In this document: positions 12,293 to 25,890 of the stretch, piece by piece
Layout: each line of letters begins with the position of its first letter
Numbering within the stretch: position 1 is the first letter of the stretch
DNA from: Brevipalpus yothersi
Taxonomy: Eukaryota > Arthropoda > Arachnida > Trombidiformes > Tenuipalpidae
DNA length: 64,000 nucleotides
Direction: 5' to 3'
Assembly (NCBI GenBank): GCA_003956705.1
Contig: QZCP01000052.1
Location: 192,221 to 256,220, forward strand
Notes under the pieces: model-generated
Told to the model about the DNA's origin: nothing
Database searches by the model: none
What the model saw: the letters and a program-made list of their open reading frames with translations, nothing else
Made by a program: the position numbers and the translations under genes

Positions 12293-13413
12293 TCATTCAT
12301 GGATTCCAATTCGCTCAGAGAGCATATCTTGAGTTATCTTCCAGAGAGAATCAACCAGCTGTTCATCTTCGGATTCTGTTGATGGTTTGCACTCAACACA
12401 GTTACTGTAGTATGCACCAGATTTGTTCTCCAATCCATCAGCAGTAGCACAATAAATGGATGTTGCTGCTCCTTGTTCCTAGGACGGATATATGATGTTG
12501 TGAAATTGGTTTTGGAAAACTATTCATATGTTAGGCTCACCGCTGTTTTTATAAAGAATTTCACCAAGTAAGTGAGAATATGCAAATACCATCGATTACG
12601 AAAGAGATTTGTGTCCACTCCACCTGGATGAAGACAATATACGGAAACATTTGAATCCCGATACATATCAGCCAAACGACGAGTAACCAGATTCATGCAC
12701 AATTTTGAATCATTGTAAGCCATAAAAGAGTGGGTAAATGATGAAGAAGGTGGTGAAAGATATTCTGCACTAATATTATTTCTTGTAATCGAACTTGCTC
12801 GATGAAGTTCTGAAGATACGAGAACTATTCTGGATGGTGCCGAAGTAATCAGAATATCTTGAAGCAACTGGATCAAATATACATGGGCCAAGTAATTAAC
12901 TTGGAATGTTTGTTCGAAGCCATCTTCTGTCATTGCATGGGGAGCAGCCATTATTCCGGCATTACAAATCAACATGTGCAATTTTCTGAAAATGATGTAC
13001 TTAATTAGTATTTAGCTGTTATCTATATCATTATTTGATCTTACTCTTCTTGTTGGATGAAATCTTTTGCAAATTTTTCCACACTGTTCAAGCTTGATAA
13101 ATCACATTTCATTATAATGATCTGGACTTTTGGCTGAAAAGTTGAGACCACAAAGATTGCAGTTAGTTCATTCGAAATTTAGAAGTTGATGTTGATTGCT
13201 TACCTTTTCTTGTCTCAACACATCAATGGCTGCGTTTGCACGACCCATGTTACGACAAGCAACATACACTTTGGCACCATGAAAAGCTAGAGCTTTGACA
13301 GTTTCATAACCGATACCAGAATTACCACCAGTTACAATGGCTACTTTTCCTGTAAGATCTTTGTTGGCAAGAACCATGGAAGGTGTAGTAGATGAATTGA
13401 ATCTTTGATTCAT
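12293..13413 (-). CDS. Short-chain dehydrogenase/reductase, WWOX/retinol dehydrogenase-like
   Basis: Exons 13413-13204, 13133-13045, 12985-12541 and 12478-12293 join cleanly and give 309 residues, the normal size of the family. It is a Rossmann-fold NAD(P)H oxidoreductase. Visible motifs are cofactor loop TGGNSGIG, the adjoining ACRN that suggests NADP preference, the CNAG strand motif, the catalytic Ser (VLVSSELH) and YNDSK as the YxxxK catalytic pair. The HPGGVDTNL segment follows. The last exon (EQGAATSIYCAT) is the typical C-terminal region of RDH/WWOX-type enzymes. No WW domains precede it. The substrate (retinoid, steroid or other carbonyl) is not predictable. Confidence 0.88.
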
Positions 13414-14197
13414 TTTCTTTTCGAAACTTTCTGATGATTTGCCCTTTCTCCTCTGATGAACTGATCAGCATCCTCTTGGATAACTCTCCTAATTTCCCTG
13501 TAATCGAATGAGTTCAATATCCTCATCGATTGACGAGCTTGTATTGAATAAAAAAACAATGACAGCTCAATTCCGTAAGCACAAAAAGAGCAAAAAAACT
13601 GAATGCTCTCAAATTGTATCGATTTTGACAAATTTTCTGGTCAGGAGATTTTCATTCAGATCATTTTCGTGAATGAAATTAAAATGAATTGAAAAAGCGA
13701 ATGAATTTGATATCTTGTTTGCTTCTCTCACTCTTCTTCGCAACTTTTTTTTGTGAATGTGGCAAACTAATATGAAAAGTTCTTCAATAGGATTGAAAGC
13801 TTTCAACAGATGATCGAGGAAGCCCAAACTCATATCTTTGAGTTATTATCATCTAGACAGGAATTTTCTGGGACTTTAGTTGATGCCGATCCGAAACGCA
13901 CAACATGGCAACACCATGAGCTAACAAATCTGAGATCTCTCTTCTGATACCATTGAAATTGTTTGACTTCTGAATGGCTTTGGCGTTCCAATGCTAATAG
14001 AAGATTTCAGTCAGAAAAAATATTCAATTTTTCTATGAAAATGAGAGCAAAAAGATACTTTCATGAGTGAGAATCGTTTAAGTCACACTCTCTCACTTGA
14101 TATCCTTGAATACGTACTTGTTCTTCAACTCTATCGGAATTGCTCCCCATGATATGAAGGTCTTGAAATATATTGCGATGGACTGCTTAATTACAAA
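13414..14197. other. Intergenic, divergent promoters (SDR / PEP synthase-like)
   Basis: About 780 bp between two divergent start codons. No exon recognised; a shared bidirectional regulatory region is possible. Confidence 0.5.
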
Positions 14198-17100
14198 ATG
14201 TATCTGATCTCTTTTCTAATTAATTTGTTCTATTGTATCAAAAGTTCGCTCAATTCTGATCACTTTCTTCGATCATGTTATCTTTGGTGGTCATTAAATT
14301 CCAGAAAATCTCCTTATGTTAATCGTTTAGAATTCGATTTTCCAAACGATTGGAAAGATTGTGAAGAGAGTGGAATTTTACCCAGAGATTCACATTTTGT
14401 GATTGAAAAACCTTCGAAGGTGAGTGTTATTGTGGGTAAAACTTTTTTTTCTTTAAAAGAAAAAGAGAAGAGGATGCTGGCATCTCCTCCTGGTAATTCT
14501 GCTCAGGAAGGGGGTTGCATATCGATTTACACACGTTGTTACCCTGTATTCTGTTCTTTGAGAGAGATAAGTGATCATTAGGTGGTAGAAATTATTCAGT
14601 CTTGTATTATTGAGAGAGTGGTACATGTTGTCCATATCTATGAGCACAGTTTTTATCGATCAAATAATGATCACTTTTTTCCTCTCTCTCACTTTTGCAA
14701 TTTACACAATTTCTATTAGAACGAATTTATTTCAATAATCACATAATTTCGAAATTAATCCTGATTCAAATTCATACCATTTATTGATACCAATTCACAT
14801 TAGACTATAGTTGATTTTCAAAAAATAAATTGGAAGTTTTTGTGGGGAAAAATTGAGTCAAGTTAATATTGAGCTCGTTTTTGTAGGAAAAGAGAGAAGA
14901 TATATTCGTCTATGGTATCAACTCAAGAAACCAAAGATTCTCTCTGGAAATCATCTGGACTCCGCCGATCAATAGCGAAAATGGCTATATTTGGACTAAA
15001 TTTTTTTTCCAGGACAATGAAACTTGTTATCTCTATACAGCAGCTGAAAAAGTTTATGTTAATGAGAATGAAGCTTACAGAGTTGGTAATTTATCCCTGG
15101 AAATTAAGATACCTTTTAATCTCTTGATATTGAGATTTAAAGGAATCTGTGAAACTATTGAAGGAAATGGAACAAAAAGCCACAAATTTTTGGACGCCAC
15201 AATGCTTATTAAACCATCATTTGAAGTTTTTGACCATGGATTGATTCATGAGCCATCATTTCTCCATTCACAACTGTGTCAGCAATCGATTTTCGATGAG
15301 AATCCATCTCTACCTGATACTTATGATGTTGGTGTCCAAATTAGAAGCAATATTATAATTGACCATGGCTTGGAGCAAGAAATCCATATGTTCGGACACA
15401 GAGGAAAGCTGTACCGAGACATTCATGATCCAAAATTCAGCAGCCTCAAAGTCACAAGACTTTTTGGTTATAGCCCGAAGGCGAGTTTACTTGGCGATAT
15501 AAAATGAATTCGTTGAGATTTTTTATTTGCTCATTAATCATCGTTTATCTTCCATTTACTTACATTTTTCTTGCAATTTTAGAAAGGCTATCATTTTTCT
15601 CTGTCAAATACATGCGATGAAGAACGCTGCATTGATATCATCAATGGATGTGCCTCTTGGGGAATACAAATTGTCTATCCCATACAGCAAACCGCATTTT
15701 GTTCCAATTCTCTGGATCAAGATGAATTTGGATTCACAATAAAAACTCAATTCAGGGAATATTCTATTGAGGCTGGCAGAAAAGAAAACAAAAATTCAAG
15801 ATTTAGATCGATATCAATCGATCAGGTTTCAGGATGGTCATTCACGATTTCACACCCATTTGAGTTACCAAACTCGGATGATTTTCTTGAGCTTTATTAT
15901 TTTGATCGAATTCTACCCAAAGTTAATCGGTTAGTTTTGACTGTCAATGACCATGATTGTCTTAACTCTACTCTGACTGGTGGAAAGGGTAGCTCTCTGG
16001 CTAAATTAAATCAGATTAAAGATCTGGCCAATGAAGAAAATGGTGGAAGATGTTGCTTTTCAATCGCTGAAGCTCTTGTTATTACCAACTTTGCCCAAAA
16101 AATGTTCTTAGAAAGTGCAAATGTGGCTGATAAGATCAATTCTCTTAGAAAAACCATCGAAAGGTAGTTGTTTGATCATTTTATCCCATTATATATATTT
16201 TTATAGAATTTTCTACTCCTTATAGAAATAAATCTGAAAAAATATGTGGTGAATTGGTCAGATATATCGAGGAACAGAAACTACCGCATCATTTGAAGAG
16301 GATTATTAGTATCAAAATGAATGAATATTTTGGACCTACCTGGCGTACAGAAAAGTTTGCTGTTCGTTCATCTGCGGCTGGAGAAGATTCTGAAGGCACA
16401 TCATGTGCAGGACAGATGGAAACATTCCTCGGTGTTCGAGGTGAAGAGAATGTAAGTTGATAGATTGTATCAGCTATACATGTATTCAATGCTCAATGTT
16501 GGCTCAATTAACATTCAATCCCTCTCCAGATCTACAAAAGTGTCGTAAAGTGTTGGGCATCACAATATCGTTTCATAGCTGTTCAATACAAGCGAAATAA
16601 TGGCTTACCAATCGCTAGTGAGATGGCGGTGATTATCCAAAAACTTATTGAATGTGATAAAGCTGGTATTCTATTCACATGTGATCCAGTGAAAGGTAAT
16701 CTAAATGAAATGCTGATCACAGCAAACTATGGTCTTGGTGAGGTAAGTTATCATAGCGACCATTTCAAGCTACTAGATCATATCCTGATTGACCCACTTA
16801 TTGTAGAGTGTCGTTTCTTCGATCAGTGAGCCTGACAATATCAGAGTCAAATTAGACATAGATCGAAAAGGAAGCCTATTCATTTCGGGTATTAATGAAG
16901 TTGTGATAGGATCAAAAGAAAAAATTGTTACCACTGAGGAATATGGCCAAGGATCACAGATTGTTGACAATAAAAGGCGGGAAAGTTGTTGCATAAGTAA
17001 GGAAGAAGTTTTGAAACTTGGTAAAGTTTGCCTTGAGGTGAGAAAAATACAGAGATGTTGTCTGATACTTATCATATGTCTGATACATGTACATGTATTA

Positions 17101-19582
17101 ATGGTGTGTGCTTTTATTGCTTATCAAGATTAGTAGATTTTATCGCGGATCTTGTGATTTTGAATGGGGCATGAAGTATTCCAATGATTCACAGCCTCAG
17201 ATTTACATCTTTCAATGTCGACCTGTCACTTCAATCAATGCACCAAGTGATTGGCAATTGATTCATGAATTGGATTCAGCTCATCCCTCTGAAAATGAAT
17301 GTCTTACCACAGCAAATGTGGGCGAAGTTTATCCTGGTGCATCATCTCACGTCTGTATTAGTCTTCAAATTCCTTTGGGATTTTTGGGATTCATGGTAAG
17401 AGTGTTATTTTTCATGCATAATATTTACCATGTGTAAAAATGATGCCCTTTGATACCGTTTTCTGTCAGAAACGCTTCAAATTTGCTGTTGGAAGCTTTA
17501 AACTGATTCCATATCTTTCAAGAGGTTGCTTCATCTGTAGAAACAATGTATTTGTCTGTATCAAGGATGTAAGTTAACCATAAGATTTATTGATATTTTA
17601 GAATTATAATTGAAATTGAAAATTGTCAGGGACTTTTGATAAGATATGATCAAGACCCTAGAAAGGAAAATTTCATGACTATGGGAATGGAATATTCATT
17701 GCTCGGGCATCGAATGGATGATATGGAGGTTAAATTGGATTCTTATGAACGATTGACCACTGGACCAAGAATACCTTTTTGGAGATGTTTAATCAGTTGC
17801 TCACAAATGCTTTTTCCAGTTTATTGGAGAGTCAAACGATACCAAAAAGAGCCTATTGACTTCAATTTTAAGGATATTCAAAAAAATGAAACTAGTCATC
17901 AGTTGTTCTCGACGCTTTTACGCAAATCTTGCGGAAAATTATGCGAGGTAATTGAAAAAACAGCAGATATTGTCAAATATTCTATGGAAATTTATTCATT
18001 TGTTACTCATAGGCTACCGATTTGCATCTTTGCAGTACATATGCTTCATCTCTATTGAACTCTTTTCTCATCAGTCTCCTATCAATCAGAGGTAATGAAA
18101 TGTGATGAATTATTACTAGCCTCATTTTTCCTTCAAAATTTATCATGCTTGTAATCTTATTAACAGATGATCGTCACCTTTTTACTGACTTTTCACTGCT
18201 CCTCTCATCTTGTGAAAAATTTGCCAGCGCTCGTATTCCCGATAGTCTTCGAGATATTGCCGAGTTTATGCTACCATCAAAGGAAAAATTCTCATTAATG
18301 TCTGATCAACAAGCTCTTCAGTATCTGATTGATCCAAGTAATCCAGTTCATGTAAAGTATAAGAAATTCATGGAAGAAAATGGACATCGAGGTCTAAGAG
18401 AGTGTGATTGGGCGGGAAAAATTTGGCGTAAAAATCCAGCAGCAATTCTTCAATCGTTAAGAGTAAGTTTGAACTTGAATCATTCCCTCATACTAACAAC
18501 CATAGAGATGAGCAATCAGTGTTACTTATAAAATTAAAACACGCCACCGAACTAAAAAATGCCGAAAATTTTATCTCTGAATCAACATCTTCATCGAAAT
18601 TCTGCCAACTTTTAATTCATTCTTATATGTGAGGCCAATTAAAATCGATTCTTTTCTCATAGGTTCTACTCCAAACTGATTGTTCCAGCTATGGTACTTC
18701 CTGGAAGATTGATGATGATGAAATAATCCGACAGCTGAAAACTCCACTTCCGGATAAATTGAAATTTCTACTGAAAAGAGTTGTGTTGCCACTGGCTCGA
18801 GTTTTCGTTGGAACGCGAGAAGAAAGTAAAAATATACTCGTATGGACAATAGATCAACAGAGAAAAGTTTTCGATTCAGTAGCTCAAATGTGTGTGTCTG
18901 AGAATTTGCTACCAGATGCTGATCTTTTATATCATATGACTGTAATGGAAATATTCCAATTAACTGGTGGACAGAAATCTAATCCTCAGCTAGTTTCTAT
19001 GGCCAAACGACGCAAAAAATTATTATCAGCTATCGAAGAATACGTCTACCCTCTGTTTGTATATGGACCACTAGTCGAGCCAAGTAGTGTACGATTTCTT
19101 AATTCTATTTCGACTGTGATATTGGACTTATATCTGTTTTTCTCGTTCCAGAGAGATGAAGAGGATTTCTCGAATATCCAAATAAAATCTTCAGAGATTA
19201 TCAATGGAACAGTTGTTAGCCGTGGTAAAACCAAAGGGAAAGTTTATGTTGCTCGAAATATGGAGGAAATTGGAAAAATACAGGTGATCATCATAAGATT
19301 GATTTTCTCGATCATTCAATTCTAATTTATGCTCTATATTTTACTCAGGCTGGAGATATATTGGTGACTTATTCAACAGATGTTGGTTGGAGCCCACTTT
19401 TTCCTATCATCGGAGGACTTATCACCGAAATTTGTGGCTTAATCTCCCATGGAGCTGTGGTTGCTCGTGAATTTGGCCTTCCTTGCGTTGTTGGTGTACA
19501 ACGTGCAACTCAAATCTTCAAGACTGGAGAAACTATAAGCTTAGATGCTGATAATGGAATTATCATGAAAATATCGGGTTAA
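14198..19582 (+). CDS. PEP synthase / rifampicin phosphotransferase-like protein
   Basis: Fourteen exons (14198-14419, 14887-15480, 15583-16163, 16226-16451, 16530-16742, 16807-17037, 17129-17395, 17470-17568, 17630-17947, 18013-18091, 18167-18462, 18663-19088, 19152-19283, 19349-19582) keep phase and give about 1305 residues. The first 440 or so residues are a lineage-specific N-terminus with a hydrophobic start. Then comes an ATP-grasp-like PPDK N-terminal domain (GGKGSSLAKLNQIK, then VRSSAAGEDSEGTSCAGQ). The C-terminal swivelling domain carries the phospho-acceptor His near residue 1262 in LISHGAVVAREFGLP. Bacterial relatives phosphorylate pyruvate or rifampicin using ATP. Arthropods, especially arachnids, carry annotated 'putative PEP synthases' of this type with unknown substrate. 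The second intron uses a GC donor. The intron at 19089-19151 has no in-frame stop and may sometimes be retained. Confidence 0.85.
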
Positions 19583-20067
19583 CAGTCTTATTTCATCAGG
19601 GTTTGAAACCTGCAAAATTGCCAGAGAATTCACAAATCTATCTACAGATGAAACAAAATTATCGGTTGGAGCAGATGAGTAACAAACAAATTTGTCGAGG
19701 AGTGATCTCGCTTTTTTCGGTATCTCTTTTTCTCCTCTCCGAATACTCCTCAATTTATATTGGATTTTCATTCATCACAATTCAATCAGAGGAATGTATA
19801 ACAAATTAATCATTGGATAAACAGATCTTATCTCAAGAAATGCTGTTCAAGGTGAAAAATACGATGAATTCAAGCACTATCGTTCCACGAGTTTGAAGAG
19901 GATGGTCCAGATGAGGAGAGAATTTGATTCATGCCCAAAGTTTTGATTGAATAAATGTAGAAATATTAAGCGATCTTATTCATTTGATATTGGAAAAATT
20001 TCGATTGAAATCTCAACTACTATGACAGAGAATATCATTTTATTACCCTATTTTCCAGGTGATTTAA
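19583..20067. other. Intergenic, convergent 3' flanks
   Basis: 3' flanks of the PEP synthase-like gene (+) and transporter copy D (-). A TGAATAAATG polyadenylation-like signal occurs near 19948. No gene seen. Confidence 0.55.
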
Positions 20068-21322
20068 TCATTTGAGAATGAAGGCAAGGTAATATCTCAA
20101 AAGATGATCTTCTGGTAGAGTCCCTAAATACTTGCGAAGCGTAGTCAGAAGAACGGCAGAAAAAACCATCAATGAGCCGATCACTGTACAAATATCTGGA
20201 ATAACATGGAAAATGGTGATCTGGAGAACGAATGCCAGGAAAAGATCCATAGAACATTGAGCCATGACAACAATCCCAGCTTCTTCTACGCTGAGTGCCT
20301 TGGTGTAAAAAATTTGACCAAAATAGCCGAGAACACCGATAAGCATTATGAATATTACCGTTATTCCGCGCTCTGGGACATAAAGTGAACCTGAGAAGTA
20401 GGCAATAATTGAATTCTCAGCACTTGCAACCCAACTACACGTGAATACAATAACAGCGAAATGAGCTCGTTTCAAGTATCTGAGAATAAGGGCTGTGGCA
20501 GATTGACACATTGCGGCACCAAGACCACAAAAAAGTCCGAGAATTTGTGACGTTGAATCGTGTTCATGTTCATGTCCCAAGAATGCATCTAGTTTTGCTG
20601 TTAAAGATATACCAATCAGTGCGATTATCAAAGCAATTACATGAAAAATTCCACATGGTTCTCTGAAGAATATTCTTGCAAAAATTGTTGTAATGACTGG
20701 CGCTATTAAGATGAGGACCATTGCCTAAAAAATAAGTTGATAATTATAGTCATACATTTCGTATTTTCAGGAGGTGAATCAGCTTAATCAATGTTTTCTT
20801 TCTCTCTCTCTAATCGATACATACATTGGCCAATGGTAATAATTGAATGGTCAAATATCGTAGATACATTCCAGTAGCTCCACTGATCCCTCGAAGAACT
20901 AGCCATATTCGAATGTCTTTGGAACCAAAAATTGGTTCATTCGGTAAACTGGCTAATGAGGCAGAGGCTAGGATGCCCATCTGAATGAAGCGAACAAAGC
21001 CAATTAAGGCTGGATCCACATCACCAGTGAATTTAACAAGAACACTAACCATCGAAAAAATTGCTGATGACACTAGAGCGAAAAAAAGTCCTCGAAAACT
21101 TGCCCAAAAAGATAAAGTAACGGCAACTGATTGTTTTCGTAAATTATTGATAGCAATTGAGGCTTGAATGGAAAGAGATCTTTTTCGAGGAGAACTTTTA
21201 TCATCTTCACTTATTGAAGGCAACTTTAGAGTTTCATGTTGAAACTTTTTGGTTGTAAAATTTTCTGGTACAATAATTACCGGCTCATCTCTGTTCAAAC
21301 TCGATTCTTTTAGATCAGCCAT
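20068..21322 (-). CDS. SLC35G1-like EamA/DMT transporter, copy D
   Basis: Exons 21322-20825 and 20724-20068 are joined in phase 0 across a 100-bp intron and give about 384 residues. The ATG at 21322 was chosen over an ATG-less upstream extension. It has the same architecture as copies B and C: a polar Ser/Lys-rich N-terminus with KRSLSIQASIAINNLRKQS, then about ten helices in two EamA repeats. A His-Glu loop (GHEHEHDS) and the RYYLAFILK end are also shared. It is separated from the other three copies by about 11 kb containing three unrelated genes, so it is either an older duplicate or was moved by rearrangement. Confidence 0.87.
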
Positions 21323-22153
21323 ACTGACGATGGGACAAGATTGATTGTAGAATAAGATATAAAAATTTGACAACTAGAAAAAAAATTTTCATCCAATCTA
21401 TCTGATCTAGAAAAGAAATCTTCTGAACCATAAATCAATTCATCATGTTCCAAAACGCTGGACTATATCAAGACTGCATGTAATTCCTTGGCCTTTGTCT
21501 TTATGATTTTTTTTCTCTGATTTTTCCCACTTACTATTCCCTTCTTTTTTTTCTTCCAACATGCTGAATCATAGATCATCGAAGGTACGATTCATATTTT
21601 TTTCTCTGCATCTGTATAAGAACCGAAGCCTGCTGTTAATCTACAGGATTCATCTACACAGTTCCAGTTGTATAAGGTAACTGGAAAGTTGGCATCAATC
21701 AAGGCCAATGATGTGAATAAAGAATGTTAATTCATTATCATATTGAGAATAGGGGGCAATTGAACGGTCGAATGTAGATGCCAAACGATCAGCATCCAGA
21801 AATGAAGCCAAAAGAGAGATGAGATAAAAAAAAAGTTCATCAAGCTTTCATGATGAAATATTATATCCAATCCCAATCCTCACAGTATCCAGTAGCATGT
21901 GTCATCACCATAAACATTGCTGTTTACACACATGCTGTGTTTTTGTTTTGATGCGAAACTTTTATCTTTCATCTTTTTTTCGATTAGTATTGACAATTAC
22001 CACGATTATATTGATCTGATCGATTTGTTTTAATCATTTTGGTTGTCAAGAATACTGTATTAGTAGTGTGCTGGCTCGGTGGTCTGGTTGTCTCTGGTCC
22101 AAATCAAGTGATACTCGATCAGAATCTTGGAATACACTGCCGGCTGATTTGCC
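21323..22153. other. Intergenic, divergent promoters (copy D / clpP)
   Basis: Upstream flank of copy D, similar in blocks to that of copy C (pyrimidine tract plus CAACATGCTGA, later AAAGTTCATCAAGCTT and GTGTCATCA). It also serves as the 5' flank of ClpP. No exon seen. Confidence 0.55.
21562..21572 (+). promoter_or_regulatory. Maf/AP-1-like motif TGCTGAATCAT upstream of copy D
   Basis: Lies 240 bp upstream of the copy D start. It differs from the copy C motif by one base in the AP-1 core. The context CAACATGCTGA and a following ATCATC are shared with copy C. Confidence 0.3.
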
Positions 22154-22894
22154 ATGATGTTTACTCGTAATTTGTTGGATTATGGTCGCTCGGCCATGGT
22201 GTCATCATCATGTTCACCAATTTCAATACTTTTGTCATCATTCAAAGCTCAAAGACATCAACAACTATCAGGTCCATTTCGATTCAATGGTCGACGATCA
22301 CTTCATCTTGTGCCGATTGTGGTTGAACAAACTGGTACCGGTGAACGAAGTTATGATATATTTTCTCGACTTCTTAAGGAACGAATTGTTTGTCTAATGG
22401 GACCAATTAATAGTGATACTGCTTCACTGACTGTAGCACAACTGCTATTTTTACAGGCTGAAAGTGCCAAAAAACCTATCCACATGTACATTAATAGTCC
22501 TGGAGGAGAGGTGCCCGCTGGTATGGCCATTTATGATACTATGCAATATATTTTGCCTCCAGTTGCAACATGGTGTGTTGGACAATGTGCCTCGATGGCC
22601 AGTTTATTGTTAACAAGTGGTACACCTGGTATGAGGCATTCGTTGCCACATTCAAGGATCATGGTACATCAGCCACACGGAGCTGCATCAGGACAGGCAA
22701 CCGATATAGCTATCCAAGCGGACGAAATAATTAGAATTAAAAGGCTCATCAATGAATTGTATGCTAAACACACGGGCAGACCTATTGAAAGTATTGAGAC
22801 ACTACTTGAGAGAGACAAATTTATGTCACCACAAGAAGCGAAAGATTATGGTTTAATAGATGAAGTTTTAGCTCAACCCAAGGCAGAAGCGTAA
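22154..22894 (+). CDS. ClpP: ATP-dependent Clp protease proteolytic subunit, mitochondrial
   Basis: A single exon encodes 246 residues. It is the serine protease subunit that assembles as a tetradecamer and, with the ClpX unfoldase, degrades proteins in the mitochondrial matrix. The first 45 or so residues are basic, Ser-rich and lack acidic residues, as expected for a matrix-targeting presequence. The catalytic triad is intact: Ser147 in GQCASMAS, His172 in MVHQPHG and Asp221 in LERDKFMSP. The spacing is the same as in bacterial ClpP (25 and 74 residues from the Ser). YINSPGGEVPAGMAIYDT is the oxyanion/handle region. The lack of introns is unusual among its neighbours. An AATAAA lies at 22953-22958, about 60 bases past the stop. 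Confidence 0.97.
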   Translation: MMFTRNLLDYGRSAMVSSSCSPISILLSSFKAQRHQQLSGPFRFNGRRSLHLVPIVVEQTGTGERSYDIFSRLLKERIVCLMGPINSDTASLTVAQLLFLQAESAKKPIHMYINSPGGEVPAGMAIYDTMQYILPPVATWCVGQCASMASLLLTSGTPGMRHSLPHSRIMVHQPHGAASGQATDIAIQADEIIRIKRLINELYAKHTGRPIESIETLLERDKFMSPQEAKDYGLIDEVLAQPKAEA

Positions 22895-25890
<2,996 letters not shown>

